A stretch of DNA of 64,000 nucleotides, from assembly GCA_965199055.1 (NCBI GenBank), contig CBDAQR010000003.1, positions 248,001 to 312,000 of the forward strand, read 5' to 3'. Of the stretch, positions 35,649 to 44,161 are shown piece after piece. The DNA comes from CBDAQR01 sp965199055 (GTDB taxonomy: Bacteria > Pseudomonadota > Gammaproteobacteria > Pseudomonadales > Halieaceae). Numbering within the stretch: position 1 is the stretch's first letter; the number at the start of each line of letters is the position of its first letter. The position numbers and the translations under genes are program-made. A model generated the notes under the pieces. The model was given only the letters and a program-made list of their open reading frames with translations, made no database searches and was not told where the DNA came from.

Positions 35649-36258
35649 AGAGCCACCTCACCTCGCCCCAGTCCTGCAGCGTCAATCTCAACTCCAATGC
35701 CTCCGGCGGCGTCACCGTAGCATTGGGTGCTGCGTTCACACCCCAGTTGTCGGGCCAGTCGTCTGTGTCAAAGTCTTCATCGTTGATCGGTACCTGCTTG
35801 GAAAGAAAGGCGACCTCAAAGAACTCCACATCTTCAAGCAAGCGGGCGCGTTGCGGCTCGGCATCCGATACCCGATCCAGAGCGACAAAACTTTCTCGCC
35901 AGAGCACGTTATCTTCCAGCCGATAGCGAACACGCTGCAGGCCGCTGCGCAGTTGTTGATTGGGGTTGTACCAACCGCCCCGGGTAAAGCTCAAACTGCT
36001 TTCGGCAGCTTCGCCGCCCCATAGAGGCGGTTCTGTCTCGCCGAACTCATCGCGAATGGCGCGCGGCACAAATTGGCGCAGATCGCGGGAGATAATGGTG
36101 CGGGCACGATTCACTTCGGATATTCGCTCACCGCTCGCGCGCAAGCCTTCGACACTCGACAAGACGGCGCTCAAACTGCTGTAGGACAGCGTCGCGACCA
36201 ATGCAGTAATCGCCAGGGCGATCAAGACCTCGATCAGCGTGAACCCCTTAGTCGCCAT
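35629..36258 (-). CDS. gspJ: Type II secretion system minor pseudopilin J
   Basis: A 209-residue minor pseudopilin, starting at ATG 36258 (MATKGFTLIEVLIALAIT). Prepilin peptidase cleaves between Gly5 and Phe6; Glu at +5 is present. The globular domain includes DLRQFVPRAIRDEFGE and GGWYNPNQQLRSGLQRVRY. It forms the tip complex with GspI and GspK. I preferred this ATG over one nine codons earlier because the leader is then of normal length. Overlaps gspI by 11 bases. Confidence 0.93.
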   Translation of the reverse strand: MATKGFTLIEVLIALAITALVATLSYSSLSAVLSSVEGLRASGERISEVNRARTIISRDLRQFVPRAIRDEFGETEPPLWGGEAAESSLSFTRGGWYNPNQQLRSGLQRVRYRLEDNVLWRESFVALDRVSDAEPQRARLLEDVEFFEVAFLSKQVPINDEDFDTDDWPDNWGVNAAPNATVTPPEALELRLTLQDWGEVRWLYAIPGV

Positions 36259-36646
36259 CACCACCCCCATTGCTGCCGGCGGCAAACGCTACCAGCGTAT
36301 ACAGTGGCTGTGCATCTTCGTCTTCGACCAGCGATACGCGAACCTCAATGCGATTGAAATTCTCGACCTCAGTCGGAGTGCTCTCCAGCCACCAGAACCA
36401 ATCTCGGTCGGCGAGCGTTGTCACACCGCTGCGTTTACCGGTCACAACTTGCTGCAATCGTTGGGCGCGAATACGCGTCTCCTCCATGCGATTACTCGCC
36501 ACCCACTGGGCAACAGACTTGTCGCGCAGGTAGGCCGTGCCATCGACCTGCTTATACATCGTGGAGAGCAAGGCAGGCAATGCAATGGCGATGACCATCA
36601 ACGCCACCATGACTTCGATCAGTGTGAAGCCCTTATTCCTGCTCAT
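36248..36646 (-). CDS. gspI: Type II secretion system minor pseudopilin I
   Basis: A 132-residue minor pseudopilin starting at ATG 36646 (MSRNKGFTLIEVMVALMVIA). Cleavage after Gly6, Glu at +5. The domain holds VAQWVASNRMEETRIRA, typical of GspI. Earlier ATGs in the frame lie in gspH and give an over-long leader. Overlaps gspH by 14 bases. Confidence 0.93.
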   Translation of the reverse strand: MSRNKGFTLIEVMVALMVIAIALPALLSTMYKQVDGTAYLRDKSVAQWVASNRMEETRIRAQRLQQVVTGKRSGVTTLADRDWFWWLESTPTEVENFNRIEVRVSLVEDEDAQPLYTLVAFAAGSNGGGDGD

Positions 36647-37223
36647 CTTCGTCCACTTTACCCTGACGACGCATTTCGATACGCCCCAACAGATCCCATT
36701 CCAACTCCCACAGGATGTCACCATCACGCGCAGCCACCCAGGTCATAATGCCTGGGGTGGTTTCACCACTGCTGAAAAAGATCACCTGAGGCTGGGGCCG
36801 CCTGTCACGCTCCTCGTCTACTCCATCTTCCGCAGGGCGCAGCGCATTGCCCTGCTCCACCTCCAACAAAACCTCAATATCCCGCGGTAGCTGACGACGG
36901 CCATAGGCATCGGCGTCGAACTGCGCCAGTTCCCAGCCAGTGATGTCGCGCTGCAGCCACTGATAGCTGTAGAAGGCGCCCTGATCATCGCTGCCTTCCT
37001 CGATCAGCAAACCCATATCAATGCCACTGAGTTGTGCTTCATCCAGTGCATACTCAGCAACATCGGCGAAGTGTTTTACCGCTGCATCGATCTTGTAAGA
37101 CTGGCTTCCCGAACTGACGCCCAGCCCCGCTAGTGAAACGATTAGCCCGACAATAACCAGCGTGAGCAGCAGCTCCAGCAGGCTAAAGCCATGGGCTCGT
37201 TTGTTAATCGTTGAGATCGCCAT
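36633..37223 (-). CDS. gspH: Type II secretion system minor pseudopilin H
   Basis: A 196-residue pseudopilin starting at ATG 37223 (MAISTINKRAHGFSLLELLL). The cleavage site is Gly12/Phe13 with Glu at +5. It links the tip complex to the GspG filament. The C-terminus is acidic (KVDEDEQE). The start lies inside the end of gspG (20-base overlap), so translation is coupled. The longer ORF to 37301 is only the gspG sequence in another frame. Confidence 0.93.
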   Translation of the reverse strand: MAISTINKRAHGFSLLELLLTLVIVGLIVSLAGLGVSSGSQSYKIDAAVKHFADVAEYALDEAQLSGIDMGLLIEEGSDDQGAFYSYQWLQRDITGWELAQFDADAYGRRQLPRDIEVLLEVEQGNALRPAEDGVDEERDRRPQPQVIFFSSGETTPGIMTWVAARDGDILWELEWDLLGRIEMRRQGKVDEDEQE

Positions 37224-37638
37224 CCCAGTTACCCAGGTCCCGATTCTGGTCCTCACCGCCACTGAGGCCATCGGCACCCAGGGAATACAGGTCAAATTCA
37301 CCGTTCTCCCCCGGGCTCAGGTACAGATAGGGGCGACCCCAGGGGTCCACGGGAAGACGGTCGAGATAACCGCCCTGCTTGAAATTGCGTGGCTCGGGGT
37401 CGAGTGTCGATGCTTCTACCAGCGCCTCCAAACCTTGTTCCGTCGTTGGATAGACGAAGTTGTCGAGGCGGTAGAGCTTGAGCGCCGTCTCGATATTGGC
37501 AAAATCTGCGTAGACCTTTTGCACTCGAGCTTCGTCTGCACGGTTCAATACAGTCGGTGCCACCACGCTTACCAGCAGCCCGAGAATAACCAGCACCACC
37601 AGGATTTCGACCAGGCTAAATCCACCCTGTTTCTTCAT
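37204..37638 (-). CDS. gspG: Type II secretion system major pseudopilin G
   Basis: A 144-residue major pseudopilin that builds the periplasmic pseudopilus. Leader MKKQGG, then FSLVEILVVLVILGLLVSVV with Glu at +5. The globular part has NFVYPTTEQGLEALV, DPWGRPYLYLSPG and the calcium-binding loop near GADGLSGGEDQNRD, all typical of GspG. One of the best-conserved T2SS proteins; assignment is firm. It starts immediately after the gspF stop. Confidence 0.97.
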   Translation of the reverse strand: MKKQGGFSLVEILVVLVILGLLVSVVAPTVLNRADEARVQKVYADFANIETALKLYRLDNFVYPTTEQGLEALVEASTLDPEPRNFKQGGYLDRLPVDPWGRPYLYLSPGENGEFDLYSLGADGLSGGEDQNRDLGNWDGDLND

Positions 37639-38853
37639 TCAGTTCACCATAGTGTTCAATTGGAATATCGGCAGCAGGATGGCCAGCACAATGCCGAGCA
37701 CCATCCCCCCCATAAATACGACCATTAGTGGCTCGAAGACGCCCATCATGGTGCCAAGGGCCATCTCCAGCTCCCGCTCCTGATTAGTCGCGGATCGTTC
37801 GAGCATAGTTTCCAGTTCTCCGGAGGTTTCACCACTGGCCACCATATGCACCATCATGGGTGGAAAACGCCCACTTTGTTGCAGCGCTCTGTGGAGGCTG
37901 GATCCCTCCTGCACGCGCTCGGCCACCTCGGCGCTACTTTCACGCAGGATGCGGTTATTGAGGACCTCACCGGCGATACGCAGAGAGTCCAGCAATGGCA
38001 CACCGCTGGCCATTAGAATACTGAGTGTCGAGGCAAATCGTGCCGTATCGACGGTCGTCAGGATGCCGCTAATCACGGGCATCTTCAGCAACAGCTGATG
38101 CCAGCGCCGACGGCGACCTTCGTTCTGCAATAGCTGGCGCACACCAACCGCCAGCAACACCACGCCCAGCAGCACCCAGTAACCCCAGTTGCGCACAAAC
38201 TCACTGCTGCTGATCAGGGCCCGGGTCAGCCAGGGCAGTTCCGCATTGGTGTGTGCAAATATGCCCACCAGTTCCGGTACGACGAAAACCATTAGCGCAA
38301 CGACAACGGCGACCGCCACACCTAACAGGATGAACGGGTAAATCATCGCCATCTTGAGTTTCTGTTGGGTGTACTGGCGTTGCTCGCTGTAATCCGCCAA
38401 CTGCTCCAGGACAGCGCCGAGGTATCCAGCGGCTTCACCCGCGCGGACCATGGCCCGATACATCTCATTAAACACCTGCGGAAACTCGCCCATGGCATAG
38501 GCCAGCGAGTGCCCCTCCGCCACCCGTGAGCGCACCTGCAGGAGCAAGCCCTTAGTACGCGCCTTGCGGGTTTGTTCGGCCACCGCCTGCAGGCATTCGT
38601 CCAACGGTAGGTTCGATTGCACCAGCGTCGATAACTGTCGTGTGACCAGTGCAAGCTCAGCGGGATTGATCCGTGGTTGGAAGAACCGCCCAAAACTCTC
38701 GTTACTGCTCTGTTGGGTGGCAACCGACACTTCGACGGGCCGCAGCTGCTGCAAGCGCAGTTGCGAACGCACCTGGCGTTCGGAGTCACCCTCCTGTACG
38801 CCTTTAACTAATTTTCCGTCGCTGTTCAGCGCGCGGTATCGAAAGGCCGTCAT
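37639..38853 (-). CDS. gspF: Type II secretion system inner-membrane platform protein F
   Basis: A 404-residue polytopic protein with two related halves, each a cytoplasmic helical domain followed by membrane helices (about 168-190, 220-240, and a C-terminal pair about 370-395). FTRQLSTL-type sequence is seen as LVTRQLSTLVQSNLPLDECL, and the second copy as RFASTLSILMASGVPLLDSL. It couples GspE ATP hydrolysis to pseudopilus assembly. One base separates it from gspE. Confidence 0.96.
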   Translation of the reverse strand: MTAFRYRALNSDGKLVKGVQEGDSERQVRSQLRLQQLRPVEVSVATQQSSNESFGRFFQPRINPAELALVTRQLSTLVQSNLPLDECLQAVAEQTRKARTKGLLLQVRSRVAEGHSLAYAMGEFPQVFNEMYRAMVRAGEAAGYLGAVLEQLADYSEQRQYTQQKLKMAMIYPFILLGVAVAVVVALMVFVVPELVGIFAHTNAELPWLTRALISSSEFVRNWGYWVLLGVVLLAVGVRQLLQNEGRRRRWHQLLLKMPVISGILTTVDTARFASTLSILMASGVPLLDSLRIAGEVLNNRILRESSAEVAERVQEGSSLHRALQQSGRFPPMMVHMVASGETSGELETMLERSATNQERELEMALGTMMGVFEPLMVVFMGGMVLGIVLAILLPIFQLNTMVN

Positions 38854-38854
38854 A

Positions 38855-40321
38855 CTAGCCTGCGCTGGTCACCCGCATGACTTCTTCGATGCTGGTTTCG
38901 CCCGCCAGCACCCGGCGCCGACCATCAGCGCCAATACCGGGGCTGCGCTTGCGCGCCTCAGCGAGCATAGCCTGCTCACTGGCCCCGGAATGAATCATGC
39001 CGCGCAAATTGTCATCGATTTCAATCAGTTCACAGATGCCGGTGCGGCCGCGATAACCGGAGAAGTTGCAATGGTCGCAACCTACCGGTTTGCGAATCGT
39101 TGTGGGCTGATCCAGGCCCAGCCACTCCCTCTCCAGCTCCGTCGCGTCGCGCTCTTCACTGCACTCGGGACACAGCAGGCGCACCAGGCGCTGCGCCATA
39201 ACGCCGATTAAGCTGGAAGACAGCAGGAAGGGTTCGATGCCCATGTCCTGCAGCCGCGTCACCGCTCCGATGGCGGTATTGGTATGCAATGTCGAGAGCA
39301 CCAGGTGACCCGTGAGCGATGCCTGCACGGCAATCTCAGCCGTTTCCAGGTCACGAATCTCGCCGACCATCACAACGTCCGGGTCCTGGCGCAGAATGGC
39401 GCGTAAGCCGCGGGCGAAGGTCATGTCGACCTTGCTATTGACTTGCGTTTGCCCCACCCCAGGCAGCATGTATTCGATCGGGTCTTCGATGGTCAAAATA
39501 TTTCGAACCGATTCGTTAATGTGGGTAAGGCCCGCATACAAGGTGGTGGTCTTACCGGAGCCGGTAGGCCCGGTCACCAGAATAATGCCGTGGGGCGTGT
39601 GTAAGCCACGCGTATACGCGTCGAGCACCTGGTCGTTCATGCGCAGCTGGTCCAACTGCAACTGGCCCGCCTGCTTGTCGAGCAATCGCAGCACTACCCG
39701 CTCTCCATGGGCAGAGGGTATCGTCGACATACGAATGTCTACAGCATGACCGGCAATCTTGACCGAGATACGACCATCCTGCGGCACCCGCTTTTCAGCG
39801 ATATCCAGCTTCGCCATCACTTTCAGTCGTGATACCAGCAGTGGCGCCAACATGCGTTTGGGCGACAGCACCTCCGACAAGACGCCATCCACTCGATAGC
39901 GCACGGACAGTCGGTCTTCAAAGGTTTCGATGTGAATATCTGAGGCCTGTTCACGCACGGCTTGAGACAGTATGGCGTTAATCAAGCGGATGATGGGCGC
40001 ATCGTCATCCGCATCCATCAGATCACCGGTCTCTGGAATCTCATCGGCCAGACGGCTGAGATCAATATCACTACTCAGATCTTCAGCGACCTGAACCGCT
40101 TCGTTATTGTCCCGCTGATACACCTGTGCGAGGCGCCGCTGGAAATCAGATTCACTCACCTGTTGCAGCGCGAAGGGCTGGCCCAAACAACGTCGCAGCT
40201 CGGTCAACACAGGAACCGAGAGATCTTCCCGGTAAAGAACCTTTAGATCGCCCTCATCCTGCAACAAGATCCCGTGTTGCTGCGCGAAGGTAAACGGGAG
40301 TGTGCGGGCCGGGGCGTCCAT
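38855..40321 (-). CDS. gspE: Type II secretion system ATPase E
   Basis: A 488-residue hexameric ATPase. N-terminal GspL-binding domain, then the nucleotide domain with Walker A GPTGSGKTTTLYAG near residue 252, Asp box (DIHIETF), Walker B region VGEIRDLETAEIAV and His box (LVLSTLHTNTA). A zinc site is formed by CPEC (about 384) and CDHC (about 415). ATG 40321 overlaps the gspD TGA (TGATG); a TTG one codon earlier is less likely. Confidence 0.97.
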   Translation of the reverse strand: MDAPARTLPFTFAQQHGILLQDEGDLKVLYREDLSVPVLTELRRCLGQPFALQQVSESDFQRRLAQVYQRDNNEAVQVAEDLSSDIDLSRLADEIPETGDLMDADDDAPIIRLINAILSQAVREQASDIHIETFEDRLSVRYRVDGVLSEVLSPKRMLAPLLVSRLKVMAKLDIAEKRVPQDGRISVKIAGHAVDIRMSTIPSAHGERVVLRLLDKQAGQLQLDQLRMNDQVLDAYTRGLHTPHGIILVTGPTGSGKTTTLYAGLTHINESVRNILTIEDPIEYMLPGVGQTQVNSKVDMTFARGLRAILRQDPDVVMVGEIRDLETAEIAVQASLTGHLVLSTLHTNTAIGAVTRLQDMGIEPFLLSSSLIGVMAQRLVRLLCPECSEERDATELEREWLGLDQPTTIRKPVGCDHCNFSGYRGRTGICELIEIDDNLRGMIHSGASEQAMLAEARKRSPGIGADGRRRVLAGETSIEEVMRVTSAG

Positions 40322-42387
40322 CAACCTTCACCTTGCGCCGGGTCTCGGGAATCTCCCCTGGTAGTATCTGCATCAATGATGATCGACGTACCGTCGTTTT
40401 CCATGATCTCATCGAGTTGCTTAATCTGGTCTTCCCACTCGGGCAGAATCGGTATATCCGCCTCGTCGGTAAACTCTATACCCGCGTCGATGCGCATCTG
40501 CTGCTGCGCACGAATGTACTTGTACTTGGCGGCCGTGGCGCCATCCAGGGCCTCATCATCACGGATGATTGTTGGCTTAATAAACACCAATAGGTTGGTC
40601 TGGGTCAGGTTTTTCGAATCGGAACGGAACAGCCGGCCCAGCCAGGGTATGTCGCCTAAAAAAGGCACCTTCTGCTGGCCGTCCTGGAGATCTTCTTTGA
40701 TCAGCCCGCCCAACACCACCGTGCGCTGATCGCCAGCCAGCACCTTGGTTTCCACCTTACGGGTATTAGTCACGAGGTCTGATGCCAGCAGACTCAGTGC
40801 GCCGGTCAGACTGGACACTTCCTGGGCAATATCCAATACGACTTTATCGCCTTCATTGATCTGGGGCGTCACAGTCAGTGTGATACCCACGTTTTCCCGT
40901 TCAATAGTCTGAAAGGGGTTGTTCGGCGTATTGACGCCACCGGTGGATGAGTAGGAACCGGTTACAAACGGCACTTCCTGACCCACAGTGATATACGCCT
41001 CTTCGTTATCCAGGGTCAGCAGGCTCGGCGTTGAAAGTATGTTCGCATTAGTCTGGGAACTCAGCGCGTTGAGAATGATGGCAATATCCAGGTTGTCATC
41101 CAATTGTCCCCAACCGAGTGAGAAGCCGGGCGTGCCGGCCAGCGCGGCTAACAGGTCGGTGGTTTCAAATTCCCCGTCACCATCGTCACCGTCGTCACCG
41201 TCGTCGTCGCCGCCATTATTCGGCGGAAACAAGCCATCGGCGATGCCCTGGGCCCGGTTGTTACCATCGACGATGTTACTACCGAAGGCGCCGTCGTCAT
41301 CACGAAACAGCCACTGAATGCCAAGATCCTGGCCATCGATGATTTCCAGCTCAGCAATAATGGCTTCTACCAGCACCTGGGCACGGCGGATATCGAGCCG
41401 CTGGATCACCGCTTCCAGGGCCTGCATTTCGTCGGTGTCGGCGGTAATAATGAGCGCGTTGGTGCCCTCGTCCGCCTCGATGGTCGCCGTGCTGTTGCTC
41501 GAGCGACGGTTATTGCCATCCTCCGGATCGAGCTTACTGATATTTTGCATCACCCGGGTGAGTACTTCGGCGATTTCATCCGCTTGAGCGTACTCGAGAT
41601 AGACCACTTTCACGTTGCCACTCTGCTGCAGCGGCGTATCGAGATGCTGGATCAGCTTGCGCATCCGCGCCCGCTCCAACTCGTCGCCACTCACCAGCAC
41701 GCTATTGGTGCGTTTGTCCGCCACCAGCAGCACCTCCGGCTCCGGGGCACCCTGCTGCTTCGCTTCTGTCTTGGTCAACTCACCCAGCATACGCACGACG
41801 TCTTCAGCGACCGCAAACTCGAGGTTGACGATCTCCGTCTGCGACACCGCGCTCTGATCCATATTCTCGATGATGTCGCGAATACGCTCGATATTGGCGG
41901 CTATATCAGAAATGATGATCGCGTTGGCCGGGGCGTAGGCCGCCATGTGGGCCTGCTGCGGCACCAGCGGACGCAGTACGGGGATGAGTTTTGCTGCAGA
42001 TATATTCTCAAGCCTGATCACCTGCGTGACGTACTCGTCGGTGCGCTGCAATTCGCTGTTTTCCACTCGCACAGGCGAAGATCGCGCATCCTTGGCCTGA
42101 ATAACCCGGACGACATTACCGCTGCGCACCGCTGTGTAGCCATGCACATCAAGGATCGAAAGAAACAGGTCGTAAAGTTCGGTGCTGGACACGGGCTTGG
42201 CCGAGATCACCTTAACAGTGCCCTTCACCTTGGGATCCACAACGATAGTGGTGCCCGTAGCTTCAGCCACAAACTTGATGAGCTCCTGGATATCGGTTTC
42301 CTTGAGGTTTACCGTCCAGTCCTGGGCCGAGGCGGGAACCGCCAGGAACAGCCCGAGGAGGGCCACACACACGGTGCGCTTTAACAT
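40321..42387 (-). CDS. gspD: Type II secretion system secretin D
   Basis: A 688-residue outer-membrane secretin. Signal peptide MLKRTVCVALLGLFLAVPASA. N0 and N1-N3 domains follow (residues about 25-330; for example ANAIIISDIAANIERI), then the secretin core with VPFVTGSY and VVLGGLIKEDLQD, and an S domain at the end that may bind a pilotin. An acidic Asp/Gly tract (about residues 390-406, DDDGDDGDDGDG) lies in the core before the beta barrel. I start at ATG 42387; the 30 residues before it in the open frame are not signal-like. Confidence 0.96.
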   Translation of the reverse strand: MLKRTVCVALLGLFLAVPASAQDWTVNLKETDIQELIKFVAEATGTTIVVDPKVKGTVKVISAKPVSSTELYDLFLSILDVHGYTAVRSGNVVRVIQAKDARSSPVRVENSELQRTDEYVTQVIRLENISAAKLIPVLRPLVPQQAHMAAYAPANAIIISDIAANIERIRDIIENMDQSAVSQTEIVNLEFAVAEDVVRMLGELTKTEAKQQGAPEPEVLLVADKRTNSVLVSGDELERARMRKLIQHLDTPLQQSGNVKVVYLEYAQADEIAEVLTRVMQNISKLDPEDGNNRRSSNSTATIEADEGTNALIITADTDEMQALEAVIQRLDIRRAQVLVEAIIAELEIIDGQDLGIQWLFRDDDGAFGSNIVDGNNRAQGIADGLFPPNNGGDDDGDDGDDGDGEFETTDLLAALAGTPGFSLGWGQLDDNLDIAIILNALSSQTNANILSTPSLLTLDNEEAYITVGQEVPFVTGSYSSTGGVNTPNNPFQTIERENVGITLTVTPQINEGDKVVLDIAQEVSSLTGALSLLASDLVTNTRKVETKVLAGDQRTVVLGGLIKEDLQDGQQKVPFLGDIPWLGRLFRSDSKNLTQTNLLVFIKPTIIRDDEALDGATAAKYKYIRAQQQMRIDAGIEFTDEADIPILPEWEDQIKQLDEIMENDGTSIIIDADTTRGDSRDPAQGEG

Positions 42388-42445
42388 GCAGATCGCTTTC
42401 GTAGAGTTAATCGGAACATAATATTTAGCGATTATGACAGTTCTG

Positions 42446-43528
42446 TTACGGACTGTCTGTGCCGCCCCCCAGTCCAACCACCAGTGTCACCTCTGCACCA
42501 CCACGCAGCACATTGAAGCTCGCCTCTTCGGCACTTCGCATGATGCGATACAGCTCCATGGCCTTGCCGGGATCGGTTAGCTCAACACCGTTAACGCCGG
42601 TGACAATATCGTTTGCCTGAAAGCCCAGACTTTCAAACTGCTTGCGATCGCGCCCGGCGCTCACCCGATAGCCCTGCAGTTGTCCATCCTGGCGTACCGC
42701 GGCAATCTTAACCACGTCGGACAGCGACTGAGGGTTGGTATACAGGCGTTTGCGATAGGACTCGGCCATCGCCGTAACCTGGCGATCACCGCGCTTGTCC
42801 AGCGTCTTGGATTCAGTCTGCGCTGTGGGCTGCGGTGTACTGAGGGGTTGCGATGCTATCGAACTCTTATCGAATAACAGCAGCAGCTCGTACTTGCCTC
42901 CGTTGCTAATCACGACACGGTCGGGAAGAATCTTTGCGAGAGTCACATTGCCGGATACCGGTAGCTTGTCTCCAACAGCAAAGGCCTCCTGCTTGCGCTT
43001 GGCTTCGATGATGGCACGAGCGGTGTCAGGATCGGTTGATGCCACAATGCCCTGTAGCTTCAAGTTGAGCCGGGTTTCCTTGGCGTTGTTTTCTATACCC
43101 GCGAGATCCCCTCCGGCGCGACTGACCTCCTCCGGTGGCGGAGCCACGGCAAGCGGTTTACGGGCCGCAGTGCCAAACAAGTTCCAGCCCACTAATTGGT
43201 CAATGTCGACAGGCGCCGCGGTGTTGGCCGCGGCAGGTCCCAAGAGTGGATTGATCAGATTTCCTGGCGCCGGCCCGCTTTGCGGCTGGGGAAACAGATT
43301 CCAGATTAACTGGGCAAGCGCGACGATCATCCAAAGAATGGCAAAAGCGTACAGGGCTTTGCGAACCTGGCGCGCACGCTCTGGCTCGGTCAGCTTAAAG
43401 GCCTGCGCCGACAGCACAGCCCAGGCATCGCCGAGTCTGTCACCGGTGGATTCGAGCCATTGGGTGTTCAAAAAGAGTTCGTCCCGGTCAGATGAGCTAC
43501 TAAGTAGTCGATTATAGGTTTCGGGCAC
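42446..43528 (-). CDS. gspC: Type II secretion system protein C
   Basis: A 360-residue inner-membrane protein. Cytoplasmic N-terminus of about 60 residues, one helix (ALYAFAILWMIVALAQLIW), the periplasmic homology region (LVGWNLFGTA and LQGIVASTDPDTARAIIE) that contacts GspD, and a C-terminal PDZ domain (LGFQANDIVTGVNGVELTDP) for substrate choice. The start is a GTG at 43528. A perfect TATAAT reads on the minus strand at 43516-43511, inside the first codons; if it is a promoter, a start at TTG 43471 would be needed. It is the first gene of the operon. Confidence 0.93.
   Translation of the reverse strand: MPETYNRLLSSSSDRDELFLNTQWLESTGDRLGDAWAVLSAQAFKLTEPERARQVRKALYAFAILWMIVALAQLIWNLFPQPQSGPAPGNLINPLLGPAAANTAAPVDIDQLVGWNLFGTAARKPLAVAPPPEEVSRAGGDLAGIENNAKETRLNLKLQGIVASTDPDTARAIIEAKRKQEAFAVGDKLPVSGNVTLAKILPDRVVISNGGKYELLLLFDKSSIASQPLSTPQPTAQTESKTLDKRGDRQVTAMAESYRKRLYTNPQSLSDVVKIAAVRQDGQLQGYRVSAGRDRKQFESLGFQANDIVTGVNGVELTDPGKAMELYRIMRSAEEASFNVLRGGAEVTLVVGLGGGTDSP
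43511..43516 (-). promoter_or_regulatory. Possible -10 box (TATAAT) at the start of the T2SS operon
   Basis: An exact TATAAT is present on the minus strand, but no good -35 is found at 16-18 bases upstream and it overlaps gspC codons. It is listed because it bears on the gspC start choice. It may be a chance match. Confidence 0.25.
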
Positions 43529-43569
43529 ACAATAGAAAACCCGACTTTGGTTAAGAGATGTAAATCGGC

Positions 43570-44145
43570 CTAGGCCCCGGGATGGTCCAGGTCGCGCAGG
43601 ATTCCGTTGTCGTCTACGTCTACGCAGCGCACTCTACTGCGGTTTTGTGACAAAACGTCGCGCGCTCCCGTGTCACCTTCCAGGCATTCCAGTTGCTCAT
43701 AGAATGACCGCGAAAAGCCCACGGGGTTCCCGGCCACTCCGTCCAATCGAGGTCGCACAATCCCACCGTGCTCGAGTGCATCAGCCAACTTGTTATATGT
43801 CTCGGAGCACACCCAGGCCATATCGCCTAACACCACTAGCAATCCATCCCAGTCGGTGCAGGCAGCCACTCCCTGTGCCAGCGTGCCACCCATGCCCTCG
43901 GTACTGCGATCACAGAACAGCGTTTCGGCTCCTGAGTCCAGCACCAGGCCAGCCGCTAGGTCTGCCTCATCTCGCAAACACACACGCACTGGCAACCCGG
44001 CGGCCTGAACACTCTCCAGGGTCCACTGCAATAGCGGCTTTACTTCGGCTTTCCCTAAGCCGTGCTTTTCCAGCAGATGCAGGCGCTTGTCCGCGCCAAA
44101 GCGACGGGACTGCCCCGCCGCCAGAACCAATGCACCAACAATCAT
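43570..44145 (-). CDS. MobA/MocA-like nucleotidyltransferase (molybdenum cofactor)
   Basis: A 191-residue NTP-transferase. Nucleotide-binding start GALVLAAGQSRRFGADKR, then PLLQWTLESVQAAGLPV, GMGGTLAQGVAA and the metal-binding LVVLGDMAWV, ending with GNPVGFSRSFYEQL and GDTGARDVL. This pattern is that of MocA-type CTP:molybdopterin cytidylyltransferases, which make molybdopterin cytosine dinucleotide for xanthine-oxidase-family enzymes. MobA (GTP) is an alternative. A Mo-related gene, fdhD, lies 3 kb away. It follows metY by 16 bases on the same strand. Confidence 0.85.
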   Translation of the reverse strand: MIVGALVLAAGQSRRFGADKRLHLLEKHGLGKAEVKPLLQWTLESVQAAGLPVRVCLRDEADLAAGLVLDSGAETLFCDRSTEGMGGTLAQGVAACTDWDGLLVVLGDMAWVCSETYNKLADALEHGGIVRPRLDGVAGNPVGFSRSFYEQLECLEGDTGARDVLSQNRSRVRCVDVDDNGILRDLDHPGA

Positions 44146-44161
44146 TGCCGGCGATCAACCA

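Noticed and set aside
41171..41218. CRISPR-like or minisatellite array
   Set aside because: The repeats are short, in frame and encode the Asp/Gly tract of GspD.
41545..42384. 279-aa plus-strand ORF
   Set aside because: It is antisense to gspD; low-complexity His/Arg/Leu composition.
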